DNA of 64,000 nt from Euptelea pleiosperma (taxonomy: Eukaryota; Streptophyta; Magnoliopsida; Ranunculales; Eupteleaceae): positions 11,943,501-12,007,500 of the forward strand of contig CM068552.1 in assembly GCA_035048495.1 (NCBI GenBank). Reading direction: 5' to 3'. How positions within the stretch are numbered: position 1 is the stretch's first letter; every line of letters starts with the position of its first letter. Shown here in pieces: positions 1 through 12,007 of the stretch. Position numbers and translations under genes: made by a program. Under the pieces are notes generated by a model that was not told where the DNA came from, did not search any database, and saw only the letters and a list, made by a program, of their open reading frames with translations.

Positions 1-207
1 GCACTGTTTACCCTAATTTGGGTTACAAGGATCGAAATGCTTGAAATCATTAATCAGGCTGATTTTTCGGCGGTCAGCGAAGTTTTACTCCCTTCTCCTA
101 CCAAACTCTCATCCAAGACGACTCTTAACCGTCCGATGGATCACACTAAGATGTATGAGCCACAATTCAGAAACGAAGTTTGGCAGAGCTGCCGACCATA
201 CATTAGA

Positions 208-523
208 GAGTAAATCTTTGATGATGGAACTACAATATGATCCACGTGGAATACTCTTAAAGACCGTATGGATATTTGGCCGATTCATAGGTGGACCTAC
301 AGACCCAAAATCAGATACATAACATGGATTAGTCTTTTTATGGTTTATTTTTAACCGTGGATTTAGAGCATTATTTGAGGCACTTTTAGAAGTTTAATCA
401 GGCTGAATTTTAGTATGTAGGCCTACCTAAGAATTGGCCGAGCATCCATACGGTCAGTGTTCTCTAAGAGTTTACGGTCTTTCATCAACGTTGATGACGG
501 AGTTTGTCATCAAAGATCTACTC
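208..523. mobile_element. Palindromic Mutator-like MITE (long-arm family)
   Basis: Inverted ends GAGTAAATCTTTGATGATGG and mirror near 523. The inner arms carry the family words CCACGTGG (241-248), GACCGTATGGATATTTGG and, on the other side, CCATACGGTCAGTG. No matching 9-bp flanks were found. A truncated right arm of another copy lies at 1-90. Confidence 0.65.
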
Positions 524-633
524 ATAAGGCGGGACCCATAAGATTTAAAAGGGAAATATTATCGTGTAATGTGAGCTTGCCCTAAGAGTATAGGTGGCAG
601 CGCTTGAAAAAGTCAAACAGCATGTTTTGGATA

Positions 634-1330
634 AATCTTTGATGACGCACGTCCACAACCAATCATCGACAACGGACCAGAGTGAGTCACGTGGCACATT
701 CTTAGAGATTACTGACGTATGGATGTTTCCAACTTTCCACCATCCTTACAGACCAAAAATGGCCTGATTAGTGATTTCCAACCCTTGGATTGAGGTCTTT
801 TTCACTGGTGGATTTCTCGAGCATTATTTAAGGCAAGGTTTAAAAAACGGCCGTTATAACGAAAATAACGGCCGCTATAACGGATTCGGACATACCCCGT
901 TACGTTATGGACCGTCAAAATGCCCAAAAATAACGGCCGTTATAATGAAAATAATGTCCCTTATAACGAAAATAATGGTCCTGTTATTTTCTGGAAAATT
1001 TTGTGAAAAAATCCCGCCGTTATTTTCTATTTTTGAAATTTTGAAATTCAAAATTTGAATTTCGGCGCCATTTTTTTCCGTTTTTTTCATTTTTGCCCCG
1101 AGCGTTTTTTTCGTTATAATGGAAAAAACGGCAACGCCCTAGTCCGTTATACCGTTATAACGGTCCCCTTTAAACCTTGATTTAAGGTACACTAATCCAA
1201 AAGTTAGAAATCACTAATAATGATGAATTTTGACATGTTGGTGCACCTAGCTAGGGATAGGCCAAACATCCATACAGTAGGTGGTCTCCAAGAGTGTGCC
1301 ACATATGGCTCAAACTGTGGTCCGTTATCA
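634..1330. mobile_element. Palindromic Mutator-like MITE split by the hAT-like MITE
   Basis: The left arm (634-833, with GTCACGTGGCACATTCTTAG) and right arm (1188-1330) are mirror images. The hAT-like element lies exactly between them, at the palindrome centre. The right-arm G-box is decayed (CCACATATGG). Confidence 0.65.
834..1179. mobile_element. hAT-like MITE with 8-bp target duplication
   Basis: 346 bp with inverted ends CAAGGTTTAAA...TTTAAACCTTG and interior ATAACGGCCGTTATAACG words. It is flanked by an exact 8-bp repeat ATTTAAGG (826-833 and 1180-1187), the hAT signature. It sits at the centre of a palindromic Mutator-like copy. Its sister element is at 39664-40010. Confidence 0.82.
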
Positions 1331-1356
1331 CCGTTCCGTTATCACAGATTTACTCC

Positions 1357-1476
1357 CATTTTTTTTTTTTTTTTTCTATCCTCAGCTGAAATCAAATTCT
1401 CTCTCAATTATTGGTGGACTTGATCTAGATAACCCAACGGGCTTGCTTCATTTTTATTTATTTATTTATTATTTTA

Positions 1477-1549
<73 letters not shown>

Positions 1550-1551
1550 TT
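1357..1551. repeat. Poly-T run and (TTA)n microsatellite
   Basis: T run at about 1360-1375, then TTTATTTATT changing to a long TTA trinucleotide array (about 1482-1549). Translations here are poly-leucine or poly-asparagine and are not genes. Confidence 0.95.
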
Positions 1552-1689
1552 GTTTTGTAAGAAGAAACCAAGAACAAAAAACCTCAGCCAGAGTGGGGAC
1601 GCTCCTTATCCACACACATGGCTGTTGAAATCCAACATGGAGGAGACACATCCCACTTTCGGGGAGAGGGACAATTTTTTGCCATGTCG

Positions 1690-4600
1690 GCAATAATATA
1701 AGTTTAAAACCAAAATATCCCCACTCACGGGTGATGTCGCGACCCGAACCCGAGACCCATGACTCGACCCAAAAGATTATGGATCGAACCTGGTATCCGA
1801 AGTTGTGGCACGAGGTGTGGATTAAAATAAAATGATTGAACTAATGAGCATATATCTAAATCAACACACAAATCAAAATGAATCAATCTCATAACATAAA
1901 TCTAAAACTTGTTTCCGATTACATTTTAAATTTCAAATAACAACCTACTGGGATAACTGAGAAATTAAATGACTAGAAGCAAAACCTAAACATAGTTTTT
2001 AAGAAAGCAGTAAAAGTGCTAGAATCATCTGACTCTTATCACTGAGCCGTTGGTCCATCCGGTATCTCTGCAAAAATGTTCTAATATAGGCATGAATTAT
2101 CAACAACTCAGTCGGTTCGCTCCACCACCCATACTGCTATGGAGATGAGCGATTAAACATGATAAAATCCATACAATGATCAAACGTGCATCAATAATAT
2201 CGGTAATCAAATAACTGGACTCATCGAATAAATCTCAAAACTCCAATGAGTCAAAATATAACTGAGAATGCAAAGAGTAGCTAAACACGTGACTTTCTTA
2301 CGGGCGTTAATTCCACCACAAGGATTCAGGGATGTTTCAGGTCTTTCACCATTGGGAGCAGAATGTCCCCATTGCTCTTTAGGCTTGCTCTCGGAATTCG
2401 AGAAAGCATCCAAAGGGTCAAGATCTCAACTGATCAAATCGAACCCAACCAATTAATAAATAATGAAATCAATACCGTGAGCCTCAATGCATCTCTAATA
2501 ATAATAATCAATAATTCAGGATAATATCCAAAACAATCATGTCTCAATACATGTAAATAAATCAATAGAATGCATAGAAATCGATATACATGCTTTTCAA
2601 CATAAACTAAAATAAGATTTTTTATTTTTAACACATGCAATTAATAATATAATAATTTTAAAACACAACCATAAAAGTAAGAGATCGGGAACAGAATCCT
2701 ACTTTAGTCCGTGATCCAATTAGTTGTAATTCTTTAAGTCGGTTCACCTTTTGCTAATTCAACCTATTATTGGACCTTCAATTTAGTTATGATTTTAGGG
2801 TTAGATGGAATCCAACCAATGGGCCTTACTCATGAGTTGTGTATCCCATGAACTGTGCGGTCTAGACTGAAATATGGTTGGATTGATCTTCCAGTAGTTG
2901 CAAATGGGTCCACAGTAATGAAGTTTAAACTTGAAACAACTTTCTCGTGGTAGTGCTAAAATTGCTACTATACCATTCATCAGAGGTTCAGAATCCATTG
3001 ATTTTCTGAGAGTGATTACTAATGTTGTACAATTTACAAAGGAAAGAATCGGGCTTCAAAGAAACGGATATCAAATGTGCTGTTGTGTTATTCCTACTTA
3101 CTATGCAATGACTAATGAAGGTGTTTGAAAGTCACAAACGAGAAGCCAATTGTTACTATTCAATTAAATACGCACAGCTAGATGGTATTACAATGTTGAC
3201 GGTCAATGGAAGTGAGGTTTGAGTTGACCCTTTACTTTAGTGAAAGGTGATCTATGAGTTTGCACACAAATAAACATTTCCATTATTGCAGTAGCCGGCC
3301 AAAAATCAAATGGTTGCAGGGATTTGAACTGAAATTGACGAATTTGAAGTGGCACACAACATGGGTGTTAGTGAACGGGGTTGATAGTGATTATCTTGAT
3401 CTTTGATTAGGACATGATGACCTCATGATCTCCTAAAAATTTACAGCAAAAGAAAAGTAAAACAAAAATCAACGAAAGAGATCTCACCTGAATAAGACGG
3501 TAAAATATGACGGTAGATGACAAGCTTATGATGGTGATCTCGATCCGGCAATTGGGTTCACACCGCTACACTACGATTGCAGCACACTATCTAAGCATGA
3601 TGGCAAGGATGGAAGCAATAAAGAGGAAAACATCTTGATACTTAGCTGAAAATTAACGGGCCGGTTTGGTTTGTTAGCAACAAAAATATTCAAGGTTTGA
3701 TCTTAACACGTTGAGTGGGTGGTGTGGGTCGAAGAGGAGGTACAACAGATGGGGGAGATGTGCATGTTAATCTACGGCGTTGGAGATCAAAGTGAAGAAA
3801 AATGTCGATTCTACGATGGAGAGTGGTTGGACTTCTTATCTAACGGTGGAGTTTCTTTAAAGATTTACACATGGCTTTTTCAGTTGGGTTTATGGATGAA
3901 GGCAGCATGGTTGGAGGAGGTGAGATCTGATCTCATGGTGGAGATATCTCCAAGATAATCTCCACTGTTGAAGTATTTGATGGCAGCAGTAGCAGCACAA
4001 AGGCACAAACACAATGGAGATGGCAGCTGTCCTTTGGTAAATGATTTCTTGATCTTCAAAGAATCAATCTTGTTGGGTTAGGGTGGAACAAAAGAGTATT
4101 TGTAGATGGGTGGCTAGTAGGACTTCTTGAAGGACAACCAAACTAGCAAATTGATAATGGGTGAGGGTTTTTGATGGAGATTGATGTGTTTCATTGAAGG
4201 AGACGATCTGTCATGCTAATGGTGGACCATTGTTCACACTAAAATCAGACCTAGAAAGGTTTAGATCTAGCCTAAAGAAGGATTTGCATGGCTTATTGGA
4301 AAGGGTCGTCGACTCGTTGTAGGCTTGAAAGAGGATAATGGGAAGCTTTGATGGAGATCTTTGGGCAGCAACACCTAAGTATACAAGTGATGGTTGGGTG
4401 GTACATAGGGCTGGAGTTAGGAAGGGTTTAGGGATAGGAGTTGCTGCTGGGCATGATGAAACAACAGCACTCTTGTGGCTGATTTAAAGTGGGGATAACT
4501 TGGACGTTGGTTTAGGTTTAATCCTAGTTTCACTAGGTTAAGTTTCAGAGGAGAATTGGTCAATGGCTGATGTGGCATTTCTATCCAATATTAGGTGAAG

Positions 4601-4960
4601 CAAAAAGACTTAGTCGTACTTGGGTTTGGAAACCCTTTTAATGTCAAAAGTTAACAAGGGAATGATGGGGTGCATTGGTGTTTTAATAAGGGATATCCAA
4701 GTCAAAATGGGTAACAATAGGATACGGTGAAGAGGTTATGGTTAGATGTTTGTGGTTTAATAAAGAATAATATAAATATAAAAATATTTTTTTTAAAGAG
4801 AATGGGCTAAGTTATTATCTACTCTAATGGGCTTTTGGGCTTAAGCCCAATACTCTATGTTGGGTATTAGTTCATTTATTAATGCATGAAACTATAGGTC
4901 AATTGTTTATAAAAGTCAATCTAAAGTCAACAATCTTATTTAAAAAAAAAGGTGTTACGT
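1690..4960. other. Gene-poor, probably remnant retroelement sequence
   Basis: No protein family was recognised on either strand. The start carries GATGTCGCGACCCGAACCCG and similar words of the kind found near LTR ends. The 3690-4250 stretch is rich in ATGG/TGGAG words without a conserved frame. It may be the non-coding part of an old LTR element, but no LTR pair, primer site or polymerase domain was identified. Confidence 0.3.
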
Positions 4961-6819
4961 ATATGGGACTCACAGTATTCTAAAAAACACGTGAGCCTAT
5001 TGAGCTCATGTGGGCCCTGAATGGAATGGCCCTAAAAACTCTGAAAAATTATTTTCCTCAGAATTTGCGAAAAATTCACATGGGCATCCTAACAGTTAAA
5101 ATATATTGTTTAATGAACAAAAAAAAAAAAAATGCCAAAAAAATTCTATAAATTTAAAATGGACAAGAATACCCTTTTACAGTTTTCGGGGTTTTACAGG
5201 TGCGGCAAACCAACCTGTGTCCGAGGAATCACAAGCTGGAACCTCCACCAAACCTTTTGTTATATTTGTGTGTGAATATCAATTATTTTAGACTCCACCT
5301 TTTTGTTTTGAAGATGTTTTTTGTGAGTGTGAAATGCTTTAGTCCCGCATCAGAAAAAGGAAAAAGAGGTCACTTGGTATATAAGTTATCCTCGTCTCAT
5401 TACTTTGTAAAAGCTTAGGTGGTATATATAGGTGATATTATACTACACGCGCGCGCATGTCATACCATGCCAGGTTCGGATACCTGCACCTGCAGTCACG
5501 AATGTTGTTTGGGTTTGTCAGGCCTGGTGACTAAAGTTCTTTTTGCTGAAATTTTATTTTGACTTTTCAAATGTTGATTTTGTAACCAAATTTCTTTTAA
5601 GACAGCCGTAACGCATGCGCCTTTAGTCCATGTTTGTTAAGTCTTTAATAGAGATGAGATGACCGTTAGCCTATCACTCTCTATAAAAGATGCCCCTCTT
5701 CTTTGTTTTATACATACAAAAGTTTACTTTCTTCTTCTCTTTGTTTTTCTCATATACATTGTTTTTTTCTTTTCTTTTGAAGACAGTCCATTGTTCGAGT
5801 TTGCAAGAGTTCCTGTAATACCTTGAACTTTCGTTCTAAGGTATTATGATAATATTCATTATCAGGATACACTCGTCCATTTAAAATTTTTTACTTTAAT
5901 TAATTACTAGGTTGTTAGGTCTGACATTTAGATAAATTTCAGAACTTAACTGTAGAGTGATAATCAACCCTAGAATCACTTGGCATTCTAATGAACTTAG
6001 GACACTTTTAACTACTCAAAATTTAGAGTAGGGTCACTTTTTGAACATCTAATAATGTGTGCAATACAATAAGAGAATAATAAAATTTCTGGTGGCGGAA
6101 CCCACGAGGATCTTAATTGGACTACAGACACCCATTTGACCTCAGAATGACAAACAAGATACTTCCGGCATGACAATACACCTTAATAAACTCAACATAT
6201 CCAATTATTTTACCAACTTTATTTTTAAGCCCCATTTTAAGGTCATGAATAATAGGACTTACATGTGAAATTTAACACTAAATAGACACCTTTTTTATTT
6301 TAAGAATATTTGGAGTAATTAGCGGAATTATGATAATTCGTGCATAACGATGTAGTTTTTAACATAATGCATAATTAATAAGTGTTTAAATTATTAATAA
6401 AATAAAAGTAATTACATGATTGATTGGGTTATAATTGTTGGATGGACTTGTTGGGCCAATTTAACGACTTTTGGGGCTTAATAATAATCTTAAATGAAGT
6501 TAGTTGATACCTATAGGCTTTGGGGTCAAGTTTTGGCCCATAGCCAACAAAAATAAGCCCTTTAGTGGGTTATAAAATACACAACCTTTGAAAGTGATGA
6601 AAATCACTTAAAAATAGAAATCCAAAAATCATAATCCTTATGGAATACTTCCTAAACCACTTCTGTTTCTACTTGTATGGGACCCCTGTTGTACTCAAAT
6701 GATCATGTCCATTTTTACTCCCTGAATGTGAGTCGTGGCCATGGGCAGCAGCAGCTCAGAAAAAAGACCCACAAGTGGTAACCTCCAGTTTGAATTATAT
6801 AGGCAGTTAACCATCCTCC
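4961..6819. other. No recognised gene; one promoter-like stretch
   Basis: Mostly AT-rich unrecognised sequence. At 5677-5830, CACTCTCTATAAAAGATG is followed by a pyrimidine-rich leader (TTTCTTCTTCTCTTTG), which looks like a TATA promoter and transcribed leader of some element or lost gene. No coding region follows it. A GC-alternating CGCGCGCG run lies at 5448-5456. Confidence 0.3.
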
Positions 6820-7384
6820 TCCATACGTTACTGTCCAAGACCCCCTAGAGAAAATTCAGCCCTTCTAGTGATATACTCCTCCGGACTCTACCTCTAGGAA
6901 TCTCAATCCTAGGGGATGGGTCTGGGGAGAAACAAACCACAACAACTGTTAGATTATCACATGTGTTGCGCTTGAGCGCCTCCCTAACCAGCTCTCTCGA
7001 GCAGCTCTCAAGATTGTTGTGGAGCATCAGTTCTTTCCTCGAGATTGTCACAGCACATTGACTGCTCAGTACATCCCACGGGCCATCACAACCCATTATC
7101 AAAAATTCATCTTCTTCAGCCAAGACAGTCTTCTGCAACTCTGGCTCCGCGCTTAAGGGGCATGCAGAGCCTTTGGGGCCCTTCATGTGCCAGTCTCCAA
7201 GGGCCCGTGCCACTGATATATAGTTGGCCATTAAGACATCCATCATAGATAGTGCCACCCAGTTTCTCTATTCTTAATCTTTCAGAGGTGCAGTTGGGTT
7301 TGTGGATCTTTGGACAGCTCAATTGCTCTACCCCGTTTCCTCAACACGGCACGACAATCCCCAACGTTAGCAATGAGCATGGTC
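6820..7384 (-). pseudogene. PP2C: 3' fragment of a protein phosphatase 2C gene, broken
   Basis: The C-terminal half of a plant PP2C (Mg/Mn-dependent Ser/Thr phosphatase). From 7384 it reads [20 protein letters not shown], then the family's [18 protein letters not shown] region, [38 protein letters not shown], and [19 protein letters not shown] near the end. Three lesions are visible. One extra base lies near 7305. Four extra bases (a TATA duplication) lie near 7215-7222. A TAG at 6845-6847 stands where the family normally has a lysine codon, with homologous-looking sequence continuing after it. The N-terminal half with the first metal-binding aspartates is absent. An apparent splice acceptor (CTCTCGTGCAG) just before 7384 argues for a truncated genomic duplicate, not a processed copy. 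Metal sites DCRA, GD and DN remain recognisable. No intact parent lies in the window. Confidence 0.85.
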
Positions 7385-7659
7385 CTGCACGAGAGATAGG
7401 TGTCAGTCACAAATAAATCTCATCCACTAGCAAGATGATGAAACGGCGATTGGGGAGGACCATTCGATCAAGTCAATTACGATAAGAAAGATGAGGAAAT
7501 ACTTGCATCAGGGTGGAAGGCCAGCAGTAACCATCCTCCCTGCCTGCTGCAGCGCACATGGCTCTCATGCAAGGAGGCAAAACTCAATGGTCATCACATA
7601 GCAGATCTTATCAGACCAAAACAGACCTGATCTGACGATCTTAACTGTCCGATAAATTG

Positions 7660-8268
7660 CATCCTTTTGAAAAGTTTAAACATATGGTGAAAAATAACGG
7701 AAAAAATGATCATTTTTTTTTTCACAATTTTTTCCAGAAAATCGTTATAATGGAAAATAACGGCCATTATTTTTTGGGCGTTTTAACGATACAGAACGTA
7801 ATGGGGGAGGTCCGAATCTGTTATAACAGCCGTTATTTTCTGCAAACGGTTGCAGACTTGATTTGTCCGGCTGTAGCAGAGTAAAACTTGTATCACAGCA
7901 GCCTGCAAATCACACAATCACAAGCCAATGAGTTCTTGGCACGCACACAAGTGCTTTTGCAACGTACCCATGTGCTTTTGCTTTGAGGTGTACGTGTCGA
8001 GAATCAGGCTGCTGTGATAGAAGTTTTACCCGCTGTAGCATAGTCTTGTGTGATTAGAGGGGCCTGATTCATTAAAAAAAAAAATATTAAAAACACTTAA
8101 AATGTCTGAATTTGGAGGCCTTACCTGTGGGGGGCTTTAGGCAACCGCCTCATCTGCCTAATGGCCGGGCCTGCCCCTAAGCCCGACCCGTCCATTATAC
8201 CGTTTTTTTTTTATTTTTTGTAAACCTCCGTTATACCGTTATAACGGCCCCTTTTAAACCTTGGATTA
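7660..8268. repeat. Degraded hAT-like MITE sequence with nested insertions
   Basis: The ATAACGG/CCGTTAT words and the terminal CCTTTTAAACCTTGG of the hAT-like family recur here, but no clean left end or target duplication is visible. A complete short Mutator-like MITE (7879-8031) is inserted inside. A GGGGCTTTAGGCAACCGCC block (8127-8165) resembles one at 10940-10995. Confidence 0.45.
7879..8031. mobile_element. Short Mutator-like MITE, 9-bp target duplication
   Basis: 153 bp with about 27-bp inverted ends, GAGTAAAACTTGTATCACAG on the left and its near mirror on the right. Exact 9-bp flanks GCTGTAGCA lie at 7870-7878 and 8032-8040. A 9-bp duplication is typical of Mutator-like elements. The interior has AATCACACAATCACAAGCCA shared with the copies at 53627 and 61531. 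Confidence 0.85.
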
Positions 8269-8269
8269 C

Positions 8270-9060
8270 ACAACTCTATGTGTACTCATTACTTTTAATA
8301 TTTAAATATTAAAAATACTAGAATGTCTTTTCATACCATGGTACAAAATCGAATTATATAAATATTTTTTACATAAAATACAGAGATGGACTTTACTCCG
8401 GATATTATAGAATCCACCAGCTCATCAATCACTAGAGTGGTCCACCTGTCAGTTGGAGGATAGCCTTAATTAGCCTTATCACAGTGGAGTGCTGAATGAC
8501 TAGAGGGGAACACTAGTGGACAGGGGATACGGGGAAGTCAATGAGCACTTGACTAACTGATTATTCGATTCGAACCATGCTTCGAAGGCCTGGGATCGGA
8601 GGCTGGATCAGATATCGTTCAGATTGGTGGGCGTCGATCCTGATCCTGATCCTGATCCCGATCGCCTAATCCAGAACGGAATTAGCCGAGACTTCGAACA
8701 ATGATACGAATTTGTCCCGAGTATCTATTATTTTTGTAAGCCTATCCCGATTATCTAAGACTACATATTTTACATAAAAAAGAGAGTCCGTCTAGAGCTA
8801 CACCCATTTCTTACATCTAATTCTTACGCCCGGTGATGTAGTCCGTGTAGAGGTCATCTTAGACCAGCCCGTGTTTGAAGTCCCCCCCTTCCAAACGCCA
8901 TGTGTAGTATTCTTTAGGGCGCACTTACCTTATAGATATTTAGTCCACCTATTGATGGATCTACGGATAAAAAATAATTTATAATTTATAGCAGTTGGAT
9001 TTAGCATTTTAATAACGTGGTTTTTGACCATTGAATTTATGCCTTTGTGCTAAAATATAA
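8270..9060. other. No gene; short (GATCCT)n tract
   Basis: No protein family was seen. GATCCTGATCCTGATCC at 8636-8658 is a short hexamer repeat. The block ending CCGAGACTTCGAACAATG (8686-8703) recurs with changes at 46562-46580, so this is dispersed repeat sequence. Confidence 0.35.
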
Positions 9061-9870
9061 CTATTATAAATCACCGATCAAGCTGATCTTTTGTACGTAG
9101 GTCCATCAAGAGATGGTCCAGACATCCATAAGGTCAGTAGGCCCTAAAGTAAGCTCCAAATGGCACTTTTCGGTGGGGGAGACTTCAAATTTTGAAGTCC
9201 TCTGGGGACAACAAATATTTTTTCATGTTAGACAATCCAACAGTAGGGTGAGTTGTCCATATTGTGAGACCATCCTTACGAAGGTAGGGCTTGGAATTCT
9301 CTCTCTCTCTCCTCCAAATTACACAGTTAGCTTTCAGTGCAGTCTGTGAGATGTGGGTAAAAGCATTGCTATTAGCAACCTAGAGTCATTTTTGCTAAAA
9401 GACGTCCTTGAGCAAAAATGGTCAACAACATTAGTATGACCCACGTGGCATACTCAGCCCGATATGTGATTTCTAGCCTTTGGATTTGAGTCTTTTCATG
9501 GGCTGATTTTCAGCTGTGGGATTGGAGCATTATTAGGGGTCACAAATCAGGCTAATTTCAGTTTAGACCGATCCCACTACTGATCTCGAGAGTTTGAACC
9601 ATGCGGTGGAGGGAGAAATTTTTTGATCCTGGCGCTTTTTGTTTAGTTAGGGTGTCTGGGCTACACCTAAAATGCCACAAGGCAAAGTCTTAGAGATCAA
9701 TGACCGTACAAATGTTTGAACCATCCCTAGTTGTACCTGCAAACCAAAAGTCAGCCTGGTTGGTGGTTTGTAGGCGTTGGATCCGAGTACCCCAAAATAA
9801 TGCTCGAATCCCAAGCTTGAAAATGAAACCATGAAAAAGACTCAAATCCAACGCCTAAAAACCACCAATT
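9060..9870. repeat. Degraded palindromic Mutator-like copies
   Basis: Pieces of the long-arm family: a right-arm piece (9085-9150), a left arm with CCCACGTGGCATACTC (9441-9456), an inner region to 9605, and a further left arm with its centre at 9650-9870. Copies are incomplete and lack flanking duplications. Confidence 0.5.
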
Positions 9871-10300
9871 TCGTATTTTCACATAGAGATACGGAAACCC
9901 TAATTTCGTCTTGGGGTTATATATACCTCAGTTGATTAGAGACGAGTATCTCATTTTTGTACTGTGAGTGTTTCTTTTGCCATAGAGCATGGTAGAATTG
10001 GTGTGGATCCGTGGACGTACCTCAATCTAGAGGGAACCTCGTAAATCTCTATGTTGTGGTTGTTTGCATCTATTTCTTTTGTTTGTTTATCTTTCTTCCC
10101 AACAGGTTATGCCATACATGAAGAGCAAAGGAACCTGCAAAAGTGTGCGCTTCCAGTTGGGATTGCACAAGGTTAACTACTTGGTTGGTTACTTGACTAG
10201 TCCATTAGGTACAAAATTTCCTTCTAGGTTCCCAATAAAAATGCAACACGGAGTACATTCTTTCGGGTCTTGCGACCCATGAATAATTGGCCAACTTTTT
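9871..10300. repeat. Candidate LTR fragment (copia-like)
   Basis: TATATATACCTCAG, GAATTGGTGTGGATCCGTGG, ACGTACCTCAATCTAGAGGG, AACCTCGTAAAT and TTGTTTATCTTTCTTCCC occur in order. The reverse complement of 57190-57350 contains the same series, so both look like pieces of one LTR family. The 72-codon frame at 10064-10282 shows no known domain. Confidence 0.4.
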
Positions 10301-10599
10301 TATGGATTTAGAGCATCTCCAATCAGATTGTTCTAATTTTGGCTTCAAAAAAATATTTCTTCAAATTTGAAGATAGAGACACTCTAAAAGTATTGAACTC
10401 CAACAACGGCTTAAAAAAATATCTTTTCTCAAAAGGACACAAAATGCATTTGACATTTGTTGGTAAAAAGTAGATGTTTTTAAAAAAGATCAAGCTTGTC
10501 TGGGCTAGGGCAAAAACTCTATATAAGACATTTTTTTTAATAATTGGAAATCTTTATATAATTTTTTTTTTCTGATAATCAAAAACTACGGAAAAAACT

Positions 10600-10935
10600 T
10601 AGATGTAAGGGACTCCCGTTGCAGTCAATGTAAGAAAAAATTTAGAGTAAGGGGACTCCTGTTGCAGTCGATGCACAGGACTCTCGTGGCCCTATGTAGA
10701 TCGTTGTTTGGGCCCAATGACTGCATGGATGTTCAACCCATCTATTGGTGGATAAACATACTAAAAATCAGCTTGATTGATGATTTCACTACCCAAAAAA
10801 AAATGCTTGAAGCCAATGGCTAGAATCATGTTCTAATATGTACTAAAATCTATGGGCAGAGATAATCAGGTTGATTTTTGGTATGTATATCCAAATAAGG
10901 GGTGGGCTAAAAATCCATGTGGTTAGTGGGACATG
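10600..10935. mobile_element. Palindromic Mutator-like MITE, second subtype
   Basis: Arms carry CTGCATGGATGTTCAACCC and its mirror with GGGGTGGGCTAAAAATCCAT; the centre reads AATGCTTGAAGCCAATGGCT. This subtype lacks the G-box. Sister copies lie at 12136, 13309 and 57400. Confidence 0.6.
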
Positions 10936-11289
10936 GACTGGGGCCTTCTCTCACCAAGGGGCCTTATGCAGCCGCCTTAATGGTCTTAAGGTAGAGCCCG
11001 CCCTGAAAAAGACATAAGGTATCAAAGTTCCTAAAAAAGGACACAAAAGGATAAAATTGAAAATTTTAGAAAAGTTAAAAAAAGTCTGTCTATGTATTCG
11101 AAACCAAAGGCAGAGGGCTCTATATTTGGGCCCTGTTTGGTTCAATGCAAATCGGATGCAATGCACCCACTTGCCACAATTTTAGGATTACACGTGATTG
11201 GTTGGGGTGTGCAAATGAGTTGCTGTGCAAGTGGTTGCCAAGCCCTTGCAAACTCTTTAAGAAAATGGATGCGAGCACGTGCAGCCAGC

Positions 11290-11689
11290 AGCGGAGCCAG
11301 GATTTTGTTCAAGGGGGGGGCACTAGAGCTAGATAAGAGTAACCGGGTAATGGGTGGTAGACCAAAGACCAGCAGTAGAGTAGCGGCACATTATGAGCCA
11401 CATGGTACAGCCCACAATTTGAGCCACGTGGCACATTCTTAAATGATGCTGACCTTATGGATGTTTGACCAATCCTTACGTGAACCAAAAATCACCATGA
11501 GTAATGAATTCTAGGCGTTTGATTGGAGTCATTTTCATGGGTTGATTTTAACCGTGGGAATTTGAGCATTATTAACCATTATTTGGGTACAAAGATCCAA
11601 AGGTTTGAAATGATTACTCAGGCTGATTTTTGGTTTTAGGTCCACCTAGAGATTGGCAAAAGAATCCCCCCCCCCTATGTGGCTCCGCC
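11290..11689. mobile_element. Palindromic Mutator-like MITE with GCGGAGCC ends
   Basis: Outer ends are GCGGAGCCAGGATTTTG and GGCTCCGCC, with runs of G (11311-11318) and C (11666-11675) just inside. The inner arms are the long-arm family with GAGCCACGTGGCACATTC (11410-11427). Confidence 0.6.
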
Positions 11690-11904
11690 GTGTGGTAAGT
11701 AACTGCAATGTAACTCACCGCATTTGCACTTGAGTGCAAAATGCATCCCAGTGCAGCAAACCAAGCAAGGCCGATGTCAAGAATAGAGATATAGAGTGAG
11801 GTTGTAATTGGATTTTTCAAAAGCATCATCAAATATGAAGATATAAAACCCCCTTGGAGGTGCTCTTAGTCTTAGATACCAAATTAGTGATCTCTAGCTA
11901 TATT

Positions 11905-12007
11905 GTCTCTTTGGAGACATCCGATGAAATTGGAACGATACAGAGAAGATTAGCATGGCCCCTACGCAAGGATAACACACAAATCGAGAAATGGTCAAAA
12001 ATTTTTT
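11905..12007 (+). pseudogene. U6: U6 spliceosomal snRNA retrocopy with target-site duplication
   Basis: Nearly full-length U6 snRNA. The 5' hairpin reads GTCTCTTTGGAGAC, followed by the ACGATACAGAGAAGATTAGC core (ACAGAGA box intact), GGCCCCTACGCAAGGAT (AGC and catalytic stem regions) and AAATCGAGAAATGGTC, ending in a T run. Relative to the usual plant sequence the hairpin carries paired changes that keep the stem, but the ACACGCATAAATCG segment has lost two bases. A 12-bp direct repeat, ATCTCTAGCTAT, flanks it at 11890-11901 and 12009-12020, the mark of LINE-type reverse transcription. No upstream sequence element typical of plant U6 promoters was seen. Most likely an inactive retrocopy. Confidence 0.88.

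Noticed and set aside
1281..1693. Open frames with long poly-Leu or poly-Asn runs on both strands
   Set aside because: They are the (TTA)n microsatellite read in different frames; no domain and no supporting context.
5677..5830. TATA promoter and leader as the start of an endogenous viral or LTR element
   Set aside because: No coding region, primer site or repeat partner was found next to it; left as unassigned promoter-like sequence.
6845..7258. PP2C fragment as a working small phosphatase
   Set aside because: It lacks the N-terminal half with essential metal ligands and carries two frame-changing insertions and a stop.
10064..10282. 72-codon frame as a gene
   Set aside because: It lies on the LTR-like fragment, has no family resemblance and no conserved neighbour.
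11905..12007. U6 copy as a functional snRNA gene
   Set aside because: Target duplication on both sides, no upstream promoter element seen, and a two-base loss in the 3' half.
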